From an uncultured Paraglaciecola sp. (GTDB lineage Bacteria; Pseudomonadota; Gammaproteobacteria; Enterobacterales; Alteromonadaceae), in the NCBI GenBank assembly GCA_905479025.1, contig CAJQKX010000116.1, positions 1-13,709 of the forward strand: a DNA stretch of 13,709 bases, in the 5' to 3' direction. This document shows, piece by piece, positions 7,366 to 13,590 of the stretch. Each line of letters begins with the position of its first letter. Position 1 is the first letter of the stretch. A program made the position numbers and the translations under genes. Under the pieces are notes generated by a model. That model saw only the letters and a program-made list of their open reading frames with translations. It did no database searches and had not been told where the DNA came from.

Positions 7366-8755
7366 AAATACGTTCGATATCTTTCAAATTTCGGCAAGGC
7401 TCAACACTGCCACACCAAGGCGCATATTCTGACATAATGGAATCGCCAGTATCCCAACTGTTGCGATGCTCCGGATTCAACCACAATACGCGTTTGCTCT
7501 GACGATACACCTTTTCCCAAATGTCAGTTCGGCCATCGCCTTCATTATTGCGTGCATCACCGAGCATGATAACCGTGGTTTTTTTATCGATGCTCGCCAA
7601 AGCTTGTGACTGAAAACCTGCGAAAGCTTTGCCATAGTCGGTAGACAAACCTCCCCAGCGTTTCATTATTTCTTCGAGCGCCAACTCAATACCTTGTTGC
7701 TTAAAAAGTTCTGTAACCTCGATCATCTCAGAGGCAAAAACAAAAGAACGCACTTTCGGCATAACGTCTTGCATAGAGTAAAGAAACAACAAAAGAAAAC
7801 GCGCAACCCGACTAACCGAACCGCTGACATCACAGATCGCCACAATTTTAGGGCGTTCGATGCGCGTCGCTTTCCAGCGGGTGTGAAATAATGCTCCATC
7901 AAAAGCGGCATTAGCGGCAATGGTTTTACGTACATCCAACTGCCCCCGTTTGCGCGTTAAACGTTTGCGACTATGTTGCGAAGCTAATTTCCGTGCGGCT
8001 CGCTGTACCAAACGTTGCATTAATTTATAATCGAGACGATCAAGCTGGCTTAACTTTGCCTGCTGTAAATATTCCTCACGGTACTTCAGGCCTTTATGTT
8101 GAGCAAAAATTCCATACTGCTGCTCTACATAATCTTTCACTTGATCAAGCAGACGTGCTCGGGATTTTATCAATTCCCGTTGCTTTCTTTTGTGCTCAGG
8201 GCTGTTGGCGTCGGTACGAATTTCAGTGCTTAACAGATCATCCCCAAGGCGCTGCATTATTTTATAAGCAAAGTAATTTTTTTGAGTAAACAAAACAATA
8301 GAAGACAGTTTCTCATCTATAGCGGCCTGCGTGATTGCCAAACTCATATCTTTATTTTTACTTAGAGCCTTACCCAATGATGAACTTGGGCTAGTTTGCA
8401 TCCCCTGCCCATCTGACATATCAGCTTGGCTTGAGTGCGGGTTGTTCTTTGCTTCTTGCGCATTCTCAGAGGACTCGATCTCGCTTTTATCCGCTTCTTT
8501 ATTCGACGCTTTATTTGACTCTTTAACCGACGTTTTGGCTTTTCCAACACCCGCAAAATATAAGTCAAACAACTCCTCATAAATCACCTGATCAGCCTGT
8601 CGCTTAACCAAGGTCAATGCTAAGACTGTTTTAGATGTTTCGCGACTTTCAAGCCCTAACAGCTTAATTGCTTTTAATGCATCTAAGGACTCAGCTGGCG
8701 ACACATCTAAACCCGCTTCACGCAGCGCCCCTATAAAGTCGGCAACAAAACGCAC
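7340..8755 (-). CDS. CoxE-like VWA domain protein
   Basis: This 471-residue cytoplasmic protein is of the VWA-containing CoxE family (COG3552), which works with MoxR-type ATPases in metallo-enzyme maturation or complex remodelling. The N-terminal region at 1-70 (FIGALREAGLDVSPAESLDA) is typical of the family. A charged Lys/Glu/Ser-rich linker follows at about 71-130, then a basic helical stretch (185-275). The VWA domain begins near 303: DVSGSVS at 309-315 supplies the MIDAS Asp and Ser residues, STDYGKA around Thr372 the third ligand loop, and GDARNN at 399-404 the last acidic loop, so metal binding looks intact. The start is GTG at 8755-8753, directly after the TAG of the ATPase gene (TAGGTG, no spacer) and with no own ribosome site, so it is coupled. 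Its 3' end overlaps the regulator gene by 26 bp. No coxMSL or nor genes are nearby, so the client is unknown. Confidence 0.88.
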   Translation of the reverse strand: MRFVADFIGALREAGLDVSPAESLDALKAIKLLGLESRETSKTVLALTLVKRQADQVIYEELFDLYFAGVGKAKTSVKESNKASNKEADKSEIESSENAQEAKNNPHSSQADMSDGQGMQTSPSSSLGKALSKNKDMSLAITQAAIDEKLSSIVLFTQKNYFAYKIMQRLGDDLLSTEIRTDANSPEHKRKQRELIKSRARLLDQVKDYVEQQYGIFAQHKGLKYREEYLQQAKLSQLDRLDYKLMQRLVQRAARKLASQHSRKRLTRKRGQLDVRKTIAANAAFDGALFHTRWKATRIERPKIVAICDVSGSVSRVARFLLLFLYSMQDVMPKVRSFVFASEMIEVTELFKQQGIELALEEIMKRWGGLSTDYGKAFAGFQSQALASIDKKTTVIMLGDARNNEGDGRTDIWEKVYRQSKRVLWLNPEHRNSWDTGDSIMSEYAPWCGSVEPCRNLKDIERIFSRLLKYS

Positions 8756-9691
8756 CTAGCGTAAACTCTTCAACAAGGCGGCAATTTCTGGCTCAACTAA
8801 TTCAATATCATCCTGAAACTTGAGCAGTAAGTTTAACGTTTCTTTTACCCAGTGTGAGTCCAACTCTTCAACATTTAATAAAAGCAGCGCCCTTGCCCAG
8901 TCAATGGTTTCACTGACTGCGGGTGATTTTTTCAGCGGCATGTCTCTTAACTTGCCAATCAGTGCCACTATCTGTTCTCTTAGTTGTGTATCAAGGCCTT
9001 CCACTTGGGTCGCTAAAATACGACTTTCTAAAGCGGCATCGGGAAAAGGAATATACAGATGTAAACAACGGCGCTTTAGCGCGTCTCCGAGCTCTCGCGT
9101 GTTATTACTGGTTAACATCACCACAGGGGTAGAAACGGCCTTAACCGTGCCTATTTCTGGGATAGACACCTGATAATCAGATAACAGCTCTAGCAAAAAA
9201 GCTTCAAATTCTTGATCGGCCTTGTCTATTTCATCTATCAGTAACACGGCACCATCTTGACACTGTAGGGCTTGCAATAAGGGCCTTGGTTCCAAAAAAT
9301 CTTGTGAGTAAAATATATCCCCAAAATCATGAAGCCGGGCGATAGACTCATCTAAACCCCGCGCACCTCGAAGCACATCACCCAGTTGTTCTTTGAGTAC
9401 CTGAGTGTAAAGCAGCTGTTTGCCATACTTCCACTCATACAGTGCTTTTGACTCGTCAAGCCCTTCATAACACTGCATACGGATCAGCGGCGCGTTAAGA
9501 TAAGTGGCAGTAATTTTAGCTAATTCAGTTTTTCCTACGCCGGGAGGGCCTTCAATTAGAATGGGTTTTTGCAAGTGACAAGCCAAGTATATTGCAGTAG
9601 CGACTGAATGACTGCATATGTAACCTAAGTCTTCGAAACGACTTTGGATAATCTCTGGGGAGGCAATTTTCTCTTGATGTTTTATGATCAC
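8756..9691 (-). CDS. MoxR-family AAA+ ATPase (CoxD-like)
   Basis: This 311-residue AAA+ ATPase is of the MoxR class, which acts as a chaperone with VWA partner proteins. Walker A is GPPGVGKT at 48-55 and Walker B LLIDEIDKAD at 150-159. Sensor 1 is TSNN at 194-197, the arginine-finger segment ALKRRC at 204-209, and the C-terminal lid begins about 225, with a sensor-2 region near ETIDWARALL (261-270). All catalytic motifs look intact, so an active ATPase is expected. The start is GTG at 9691-9689; an in-frame TAG lies nine bases upstream, and the ribosome site is weak. It is the first gene of a two-gene operon with the CoxE-like protein and faces a divergent TetR-type gene across 275 bp, which may control it. 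The pairing is that of CoxD-CoxE, but no carbon monoxide dehydrogenase genes are in the window. Confidence 0.92.
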   Translation of the reverse strand: MIIKHQEKIASPEIIQSRFEDLGYICSHSVATAIYLACHLQKPILIEGPPGVGKTELAKITATYLNAPLIRMQCYEGLDESKALYEWKYGKQLLYTQVLKEQLGDVLRGARGLDESIARLHDFGDIFYSQDFLEPRPLLQALQCQDGAVLLIDEIDKADQEFEAFLLELLSDYQVSIPEIGTVKAVSTPVVMLTSNNTRELGDALKRRCLHLYIPFPDAALESRILATQVEGLDTQLREQIVALIGKLRDMPLKKSPAVSETIDWARALLLLNVEELDSHWVKETLNLLLKFQDDIELVEPEIAALLKSLR

Positions 9692-9746
9692 GGATATCTA
9701 ACACTCAATGATAAATATCAGACATTATTCACCTTAGATACGGCAA

Positions 9747-9773
9747 ATACCAATTACTTATGGTGATTGGTAT
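9747..9773. promoter_or_regulatory. Operator-like inverted repeat ATACCAAT-N11-ATTGGTAT
   Basis: Perfect 8-bp arms are separated by 11 bases, centred about 70 bp upstream of the MoxR start codon and 207 bp upstream of the TetR-type start. Size and position suit a dimeric TetR-family repressor acting on both genes. Binding by the adjacent regulator is inference only. Confidence 0.45.
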
Positions 9774-9825
9774 ACTTGCAATCCATCGCACTTGACAAGC
9801 GAAGACAAGGTCGTACAATTTTTAT

Positions 9826-9892
9826 TTAGGTTCTTTGTAAAAATAAAGGGTAAACAACCTATCAAAGACAGTAAAACCGTCTTTGAACCTAA
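9826..9892 (+). repeat. Nested inverted repeats in the TetR-type leader
   Basis: Outer arms TTAGGTTC (9826-9833) and GAACCTAA (9885-9892) enclose an inner perfect hairpin TCAAAGAC/GTCTTTGA (9862-9869 and 9879-9886). The two stems share the bases GA, so they cannot both be complete. The element lies 75-140 bp upstream of the regulator start and is followed by a T-rich stretch (AATTTTTAC), which gives it an attenuator-like look. Confidence 0.35.
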
Positions 9893-9931
9893 CAATTTTT
9901 ACTCCTAGAGACTTCCATTTTTGAGTTCAAG

Positions 9932-9970
9932 ATGACATTTATCGGTTTGTACTTTATGGTTGTTGCATGA
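9932..9970 (+). CDS. Possible 12-codon leader peptide overlapping the TetR-type start
   Basis: An ATG at 9932 opens a frame of 12 codons (MTFIGLYFMVVA) whose TGA overlaps the regulator's ATG as ATGA. The regulator has no Shine-Dalgarno of its own, so translational coupling from this frame is plausible. However, the leader's own ribosome site is only a weak GAG. It may equally be chance. Confidence 0.2.
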   Translation: MTFIGLYFMVVA

Positions 9971-10575
9971 CGACCTTAAATATCAAAACGACCCCACGAC
10001 AGTGCTACAGCAAGTCTCAAACAAAGCTGATGCAGGCCACTCTAGACTCTTTAATGGACGAAGGTGTGGATGGCTGCTCGGTGCGCAAAATTTGCGAACG
10101 AGCTAATATGGCAGTTGGGCTGATTAATTATCACTTTGGTACGCTCAACAACCTATTGGCAGCGGCATATTTGGATTTGGCATTTTCTTTAATGGACAAG
10201 GCCATAGTAGAATCACACAGCACCAAATTGCCTAGGCAACGGTTATCTATCTTTATTCAGGAAACCTTCAGCGATTCAGTAATGCAACAAAAAACCCTCC
10301 GCGCTTGGGTGGTGTTCTGGGGCATGATTGACAGAGCTCCCCAGATCAAAGAGGCTCATGATTCATCCAATCAGGCATTTCGCGTGTTTCTGGAGCAAAG
10401 TTTTTCTGAATTAGATCAGACCCAGTCTGTTAAACCTACCCCGCGTCTTGCCGCCATAGGGCTAACCGCAATCATTGATGGTTTATGGCTGGAGTGGTGT
10501 TTGTCTAGCGAAGTTTTTAGCGCCGATGAAGCAGTAAAGTTATGCGAGCAGTGGGTAGACGCCGCGTGTGGGTAG
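9967..10575 (+). CDS. TetR/AcrR-family regulator, BetI-like
   Basis: This 202-residue one-component repressor has an N-terminal helix-turn-helix at about 38-62 (SVRKICERANMAVGLINYHF), where the VGLINYHFG segment matches the BetI branch. The C-terminal part also follows BetI layout: RAWVVFWG around 107-114, a PRLAAIGLTAIIDGLWLEW stretch near 159-177, and a short final helix. BetI itself controls choline/glycine-betaine genes, but none are present here, so only the subfamily and not the function can be named. It is divergent from the MoxR-VWA operon, with an operator-like inverted repeat between them. The ATG at 9967 lacks a visible ribosome site; the next in-frame ATG (residue 22) lacks one as well. 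The gene ends 470 bp before a tRNA fragment and is the last gene of the coding-dense part of the window. Confidence 0.88.
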   Translation: MTTLNIKTTPRQCYSKSQTKLMQATLDSLMDEGVDGCSVRKICERANMAVGLINYHFGTLNNLLAAAYLDLAFSLMDKAIVESHSTKLPRQRLSIFIQETFSDSVMQQKTLRAWVVFWGMIDRAPQIKEAHDSSNQAFRVFLEQSFSELDQTQSVKPTPRLAAIGLTAIIDGLWLEWCLSSEVFSADEAVKLCEQWVDAACG

Positions 10576-11040
10576 AGTGTCATAACCCATCATCCTTGTG
10601 CCAAATCCATAGGCATAGGTGTACATTAAGTTCCCTTCACATTATTGCCATGTTTATAGGGTTTGCATAAAAATCTTATAAAGTGTGCTAATAGCAGAAA
10701 ACAGACAACCGATAAAATTGACTGCATGACGCCTTAGAGCCTAAAAGCGGTCATTCGAGTAGTCGAAGCCGACCGTCTGCTTTGCCCAAGATAGCGGACG
10801 TAGCGATTTATTGTGGTTTAGTCCCCTTTGAGCGATCAGCGGACAGTCAGGACTTTTTAAACAATTGACGTTTTTTGCCAATTTCAGACATTCAACTATC
10901 TAAAGTTTACTGACCCTAGAAGTTTACAAGCTACTGATTTAATTATAACTAATAAATAAAGTTCTATTGTTGCTAATGCCTACATGGGTCAAATTTAGAT
11001 GCCTGCTAACATTCTTCAGTTTAGTGATGACTTCCCAATA
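10576..11040. other. Non-coding stretch between TetR-type gene and tRNA fragment
   Basis: No gene is supported in these 465 bases. A GGGT/ACCC hairpin spans the regulator's stop codon (10570-10588) but has no T-run. The block at about 10741-10860, with repeated GCGG(T/A)C words and a hairpin, is listed separately. The remaining sequence is AT-rich and featureless. Confidence 0.5.
10741..10860. repeat. Repeat-like block with GCGG(T/A)C words and a hairpin
   Basis: The words AGCGGTC, ACCGTCTGC, AGCGGACG and AGCGGACAG recur on both strands within 120 bp. CGTCTGC (10774-10780) pairs with GCGGACG (10794-10800) with one G-U. The block is more GC-rich than its flanks and non-coding. It looks like a degenerate dispersed intergenic repeat, but only one copy is visible in the window, so this is inference. 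Confidence 0.3.
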
Positions 11041-11046
11041 CCACCT

Positions 11047-11096
11047 CCCGACTCATAATCGGCAGGTCCCCTGTTCGAGTCAGGGTCGGGCCACCA
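11047..11096 (+). other. 3' fragment of a tRNA gene (CAT anticodon); probable att-site scar
   Basis: This piece folds as the 3' half of a tRNA. It has an anticodon stem CCGA/TCGG with loop CTCATAA (anticodon CAT, 11054-11056), a 5-base variable loop AGGTC and a perfect T-stem CCCTG/CAGGG with loop TTCGAGT. The 3' acceptor strand TCGGGCC, discriminator A and an encoded CCA (11094-11096) complete it. The matching 5' acceptor strand GGCCCGA and a D-arm are absent upstream, so no complete tRNA can form. Identity would be elongator Met or the lysidine-modified Ile2; the acceptor and loop resemble E. coli ileX-type tRNA. Breakage inside the anticodon stem with an intact 3' end is the usual footprint of tyrosine-integrase insertion at a tRNA gene. 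By that mechanism the intact tRNA should lie to the left and the element between them, or this is an old scar of a tandem array. Confidence 0.75.
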
Positions 11097-11685
11097 TTTT
11101 CCTGTTACAAATCATCGAGTTACCTCAGGCCCACCGACTTATAGATTTCGGGTCTCACCCATTTCTGTCTGAAAAACACCCTGTGCGGCTCTTTTGTACT
11201 CAGTCAGCCGCTGCGTGATTTGATACCCTGCCCATCACCGACGCATGCGTCTGGCGAAATTTTGGCGGAGAGCGCAACTGTGGAACTCTCAGGGTGATTT
11301 TCGAGACGGATTCTGGGTTAGGACGAGGGATGCTCAGAATTGAACGGTTTACGGGGTGGGTGGGGAGGCTGAAACCTGAATTCCTGGAATCCTGGAATCC
11401 TTGAATAGTGAGTATTGAGCAAATAGGATCTACGTCACCTTACTGCGGATCAACGATTTCAATCATTAGACAGGTTTGCGCCATATATAGTCATTCAAGC
11501 TTTTATTTTATTGCACAATGATTGACTAAAATTGGCCTCTGAGAAGCCTGCTGAATGGTTTTTTTAGTCTAGTTGACTAGCCAACTTTTAAGATGAGTAT
11601 CTCTGTAAATTTCTAAATAAAGCGCAATCAACCACTGTGCCCTGGAAATTTGTGACATAACACTCTTAGCTTGCTAGGAATGAGT
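11097..11685. other. Non-coding stretch right of the tRNA fragment
   Basis: No convincing gene is present. At about 11130-11406 the sequence is markedly more GC-rich than its surroundings. It holds a perfect 12-bp palindrome GACGCATGCGTC (11240-11251), a 32-codon plus-strand frame from ATG 11245, and a minus-strand frame open for about 78 codons ending at 11200 but with no usable start codon. A weak GGC/GCC hairpin near 11534-11547 precedes a run of seven T (11559-11565). CTAGT/ACTAG arms at 11569-11580 follow. Confidence 0.5.
11379..11403 (+). repeat. Short tandem repeat, three copies of an 8-9 bp unit
   Basis: AATTCCTGG, AATCCTGG and AATCCTTG stand head to tail. The copies differ by one insertion and one substitution. 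The tract closes the GC-richer non-coding block. Confidence 0.6.
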
Positions 11686-11817
11686 ATGAAATATTTTTGT
11701 GGGTGGCTTAGGTATAGCCATAAATTTGTCTCTGCCCCCTTTAATTCCTTCTTTTCACAGCTGGCTAATGTGTTAATACTGAAATGTAAGTTTTTATTAT
11801 ATATATTAGTGTGTTAG
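11686..11817 (+). CDS. Possible 43-residue small membrane protein
   Basis: An ATG at 11686, with AGGA six bases upstream, opens 43 codons ending in TAG. The product begins MKYFCGWLRYSHKF and ends in a hydrophobic stretch (about residues 26-43) rich in Leu, Ile and Val, which could span the membrane. The stretch is AT-rich, and such composition alone yields Phe/Leu/Tyr-rich frames, so the frame may be chance. There is no recognisable family. It would precede the envelope operon by about 115 bp on the same strand. Confidence 0.2.
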   Translation: MKYFCGWLRYSHKFVSAPFNSFFSQLANVLILKCKFLLYILVC

Positions 11818-11835
11818 GAAAAGTTCAAACTCCCT

Positions 11836-11863
11836 TAAACTGTTTATTTTTATGTACAGTTTA
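11836..11863 (+). promoter_or_regulatory. Inverted repeat TAAACTGT-N12-ACAGTTTA before the envelope operon
   Basis: Perfect 8-bp arms with a 12-base T-rich spacer lie 70-100 bp upstream of the lipoprotein start codon. It could be an operator or a leader hairpin of the three-gene operon. There is no adjacent regulator gene in the window. Confidence 0.35.
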
Positions 11864-11932
11864 GTTCATGCCTGAGCAAAGTGGAGAAGCATGTTTAAAA
11901 ATACACTAGCAAATGGAAAAGGAAGTAAAATA

Positions 11933-12400
11933 ATGAAAAGTTTTAAAGGTATGTCAAGCGTTGTATTAGCTGCTCTTATGTTAGGAGGTTGTGCCAGTGC
12001 CCCCGTTGTTGAGATAAAACCATTCGACAAATCCGTAAGTTTTGAAGGCAACTATGATGAATCATGGTCAAAGTTAGTCGGCTTTATGAGTACCAATGAT
12101 ATCAGTATTGGTACTATTGAAAAGGATAGTGGGCTTGTGACATTGTCGGGCGACGACTTGTCTCCGGAGCTGATAGCTGAATATTGTGATGCTAAAGCAC
12201 CATTTTTATGGGTGTTGACTGGAGGTAAAGGTTCTGGCTCTGTCTTAATGACCGAAGATAGTGGCTTCATAACTGCCACCGTAAATGTAAAATTTCAAGG
12301 AACATCTACATATACGATGGCCAACCCACCTCAATACAAAACAGCCAAATGTAATTCTAGAGGAGCTTTCGAGAGCGCTGTACTTGGAAGTCTTCAATAA
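11933..12400 (+). CDS. Predicted lipoprotein of unknown function
   Basis: This 155-residue product has a short classical lipoprotein signal: Lys at 3 and 5, a hydrophobic core, and the lipobox LGGC with Cys20 as lipidation site. The mature part (21-155) contains SWSKLVGFMSTNDISIGTIEK (about 44-64, abbreviated here to its ends S44 and K64), a pattern of Trp followed by an amphipathic helix and a strand pair that many small envelope lipoproteins share. Cys85 and Cys140 could form a disulfide. I recognise no named family. ATG 11933 is chosen for its AGGAAG ribosome site and a normal signal length. An upstream in-frame ATG at 11891 with GGAG would add 14 residues and a long N-region. It is followed after three bases by the M48 peptidase gene, so the two are surely co-transcribed. 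It may be an outer-membrane partner, substrate or anchor of that peptidase. Confidence 0.8.
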   Translation: MKSFKGMSSVVLAALMLGGCASAPVVEIKPFDKSVSFEGNYDESWSKLVGFMSTNDISIGTIEKDSGLVTLSGDDLSPELIAEYCDAKAPFLWVLTGGKGSGSVLMTEDSGFITATVNVKFQGTSTYTMANPPQYKTAKCNSRGAFESAVLGSLQ

Positions 12401-12403
12401 GGA

Positions 12404-13132
12404 ATGATTAACAAAAAATCAAAAATCATCATTGGCGTTAATTTTTTATCGCTAATGGTGGTTTTTTTTGCTAGCTACAGTCTAGCCACTGCCGAGTTTG
12501 ATCAGACTTTTAAAAATGCAGTGAGTCAGCTTAGTAAGGAAAGAATTCCTCGTCCAGTTGTACGAAGTGATGATCAGGGGCGTGAGTTGGTGCAAAACAT
12601 TAATTTCAAAATCTTTGGCGTAACTAAAGAAATATGTAATCAAGAAAAAATTGAACCCCAAAATTGCAGATGGAATATTAAAGTTGTCAGGGGATCAGAA
12701 TTTAATGCATTTGCAACGAATTCGAATCAAGTAATTATCTCTTCTGGTTTGATAGATAAAGTTACTTACGAAGAAGAGATTGCCTTCACATTAGCTCACG
12801 AAATTGCTCACCATCTGTTGGATCACATCGGTAAAAATCGTGAATTAGTTTTTATTGGTGCAATATTGGGTGAGTTGGTTTTTGGTGATTTGGTGGCAGG
12901 GGTTGTTCTATCATCTGTTGTTCGTCAAATTGGATCACGTAAATATGAATCAAGTGCAGATGCAATTGCCTTACGAATTCTTTCTCTAGCCGGATATGAC
13001 TTAAAAAAGGCAAGATACGTGTTGCTAAGAATGGCAAAAATGGATAAAAGATTAACATCGAAATTTATGCAATCCCATCCAAGTGGCATTGAGCGGATAG
13101 TTGCCTTTGATACGATAGTGAGAAAGTTATGA
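12404..13132 (+). CDS. M48-family zinc metallopeptidase, exported
   Basis: This 242-residue peptidase has the M48 core and acts outside the cytoplasmic membrane. An N-terminal hydrophobic segment (about 8-30, ending SLATA) is a signal peptide or signal anchor. NAFATNSNQVIISSGLID at 101-118 is the characteristic substrate-edge strand. The zinc site is HEIAH at 132-136, with the third ligand Glu182 in YESSADAIA (181-189). HPSGIERI at 225-232 matches the conserved HP..RI element of the C-terminal helix. All catalytic residues are present. Cys78 and Cys88 could pair. It is about half the size of BepA-type proteins and has no TPR domain, closer to small LoiP/YcaL-like periplasmic peptidases. The ATG follows the lipoprotein stop by three bases and its AAGGA overlaps that stop, so translation is coupled. 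The next gene overlaps by four bases. Its substrate is unknown. Confidence 0.9.
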   Translation: MINKKSKIIIGVNFLSLMVVFFASYSLATAEFDQTFKNAVSQLSKERIPRPVVRSDDQGRELVQNINFKIFGVTKEICNQEKIEPQNCRWNIKVVRGSEFNAFATNSNQVIISSGLIDKVTYEEEIAFTLAHEIAHHLLDHIGKNRELVFIGAILGELVFGDLVAGVVLSSVVRQIGSRKYESSADAIALRILSLAGYDLKKARYVLLRMAKMDKRLTSKFMQSHPSGIERIVAFDTIVRKL

Positions 13133-13590
13133 AGTACTTGATCCTTTTTTCATTTTTTTATGCTACCTCCAGTTTTGCCGAAAAACTATCACTTATATGT
13201 CACCCTTTTGATTACGATACCGAGACTCAGCAAAATAAACCCCTCAAGCAAGGAGCAGTTAGGTATGTGGGGCAGACATTAGCTGGATTCCTTGATTCTG
13301 ACACTTATTCGCTAAGAGTGTCGACTGAATGCAAAGGTAAGGGAGCGGAAAAGGTTTGTTTAAATATAACGGATAGTCATTACTGCCCTAAACCGTCTCC
13401 AAGCTTCAAGTTTAGAGGGCTTAAAGATGATGACTCCATAGTAATGATCTCTGATAGATGTGATGGTAGCTGGACAAAGTACCAATTAATTGGCCGGAGT
13501 TCCGATGAGTCAGAAACATTGGCATATATGGAAGAACGGACCTATTTCCAGTTGAAGAATCAAATTCATTCAGGCATTAATATTTCGTAA
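13129..13590 (+). CDS. Secreted protein of unknown function, 3' end probably cut by an IS66 element
   Basis: This 153-residue frame begins within ATGA, overlapping the peptidase stop. The first 17 residues form a Sec signal peptide ending SSFA, and the mature protein starts at Glu18. It carries Cys at 24, 68, 77, 86 and 111, suggesting periplasmic disulfides. No family is recognised. The stop codon is not native: the final G of the last sense codon and the TAA (13587-13590) coincide with GTAAGCG, the typical start of an IS66-family end. The original protein was therefore longer by an unknown amount, and the product here is probably truncated. As third gene of the operon it may be an inhibitor, substrate or partner of the M48 peptidase; this is inference from position only. 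Confidence 0.75.
   Translation: MKYLILFSFFYATSSFAEKLSLICHPFDYDTETQQNKPLKQGAVRYVGQTLAGFLDSDTYSLRVSTECKGKGAEKVCLNITDSHYCPKPSPSFKFRGLKDDDSIVMISDRCDGSWTKYQLIGRSSDESETLAYMEERTYFQLKNQIHSGINIS

Larger units (their letters stand above)
9692..9966. promoter_or_regulatory. Divergent promoter region, MoxR-VWA operon / TetR-type regulator
   Basis: This 275-bp gap serves two diverging units. It contains a 27-bp operator-like inverted repeat at 9747-9773 close to the ATPase gene. A nested inverted repeat at 9826-9892 and a 12-codon upstream reading frame at 9932-9970 lie closer to the regulator gene. All three are listed separately. Confidence 0.55.

Noticed and set aside
11021..11096. Complete tRNA gene
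   Set aside because: A 76-base span ending at the CCA has no matching 5' acceptor strand, no D-arm and a C-C clash at the base of the anticodon stem.
10967..11218. Plus-strand open frame of 83 codons across the tRNA fragment
   Set aside because: It reads straight through the tRNA stem-loops; no ribosome site or recognisable domain.
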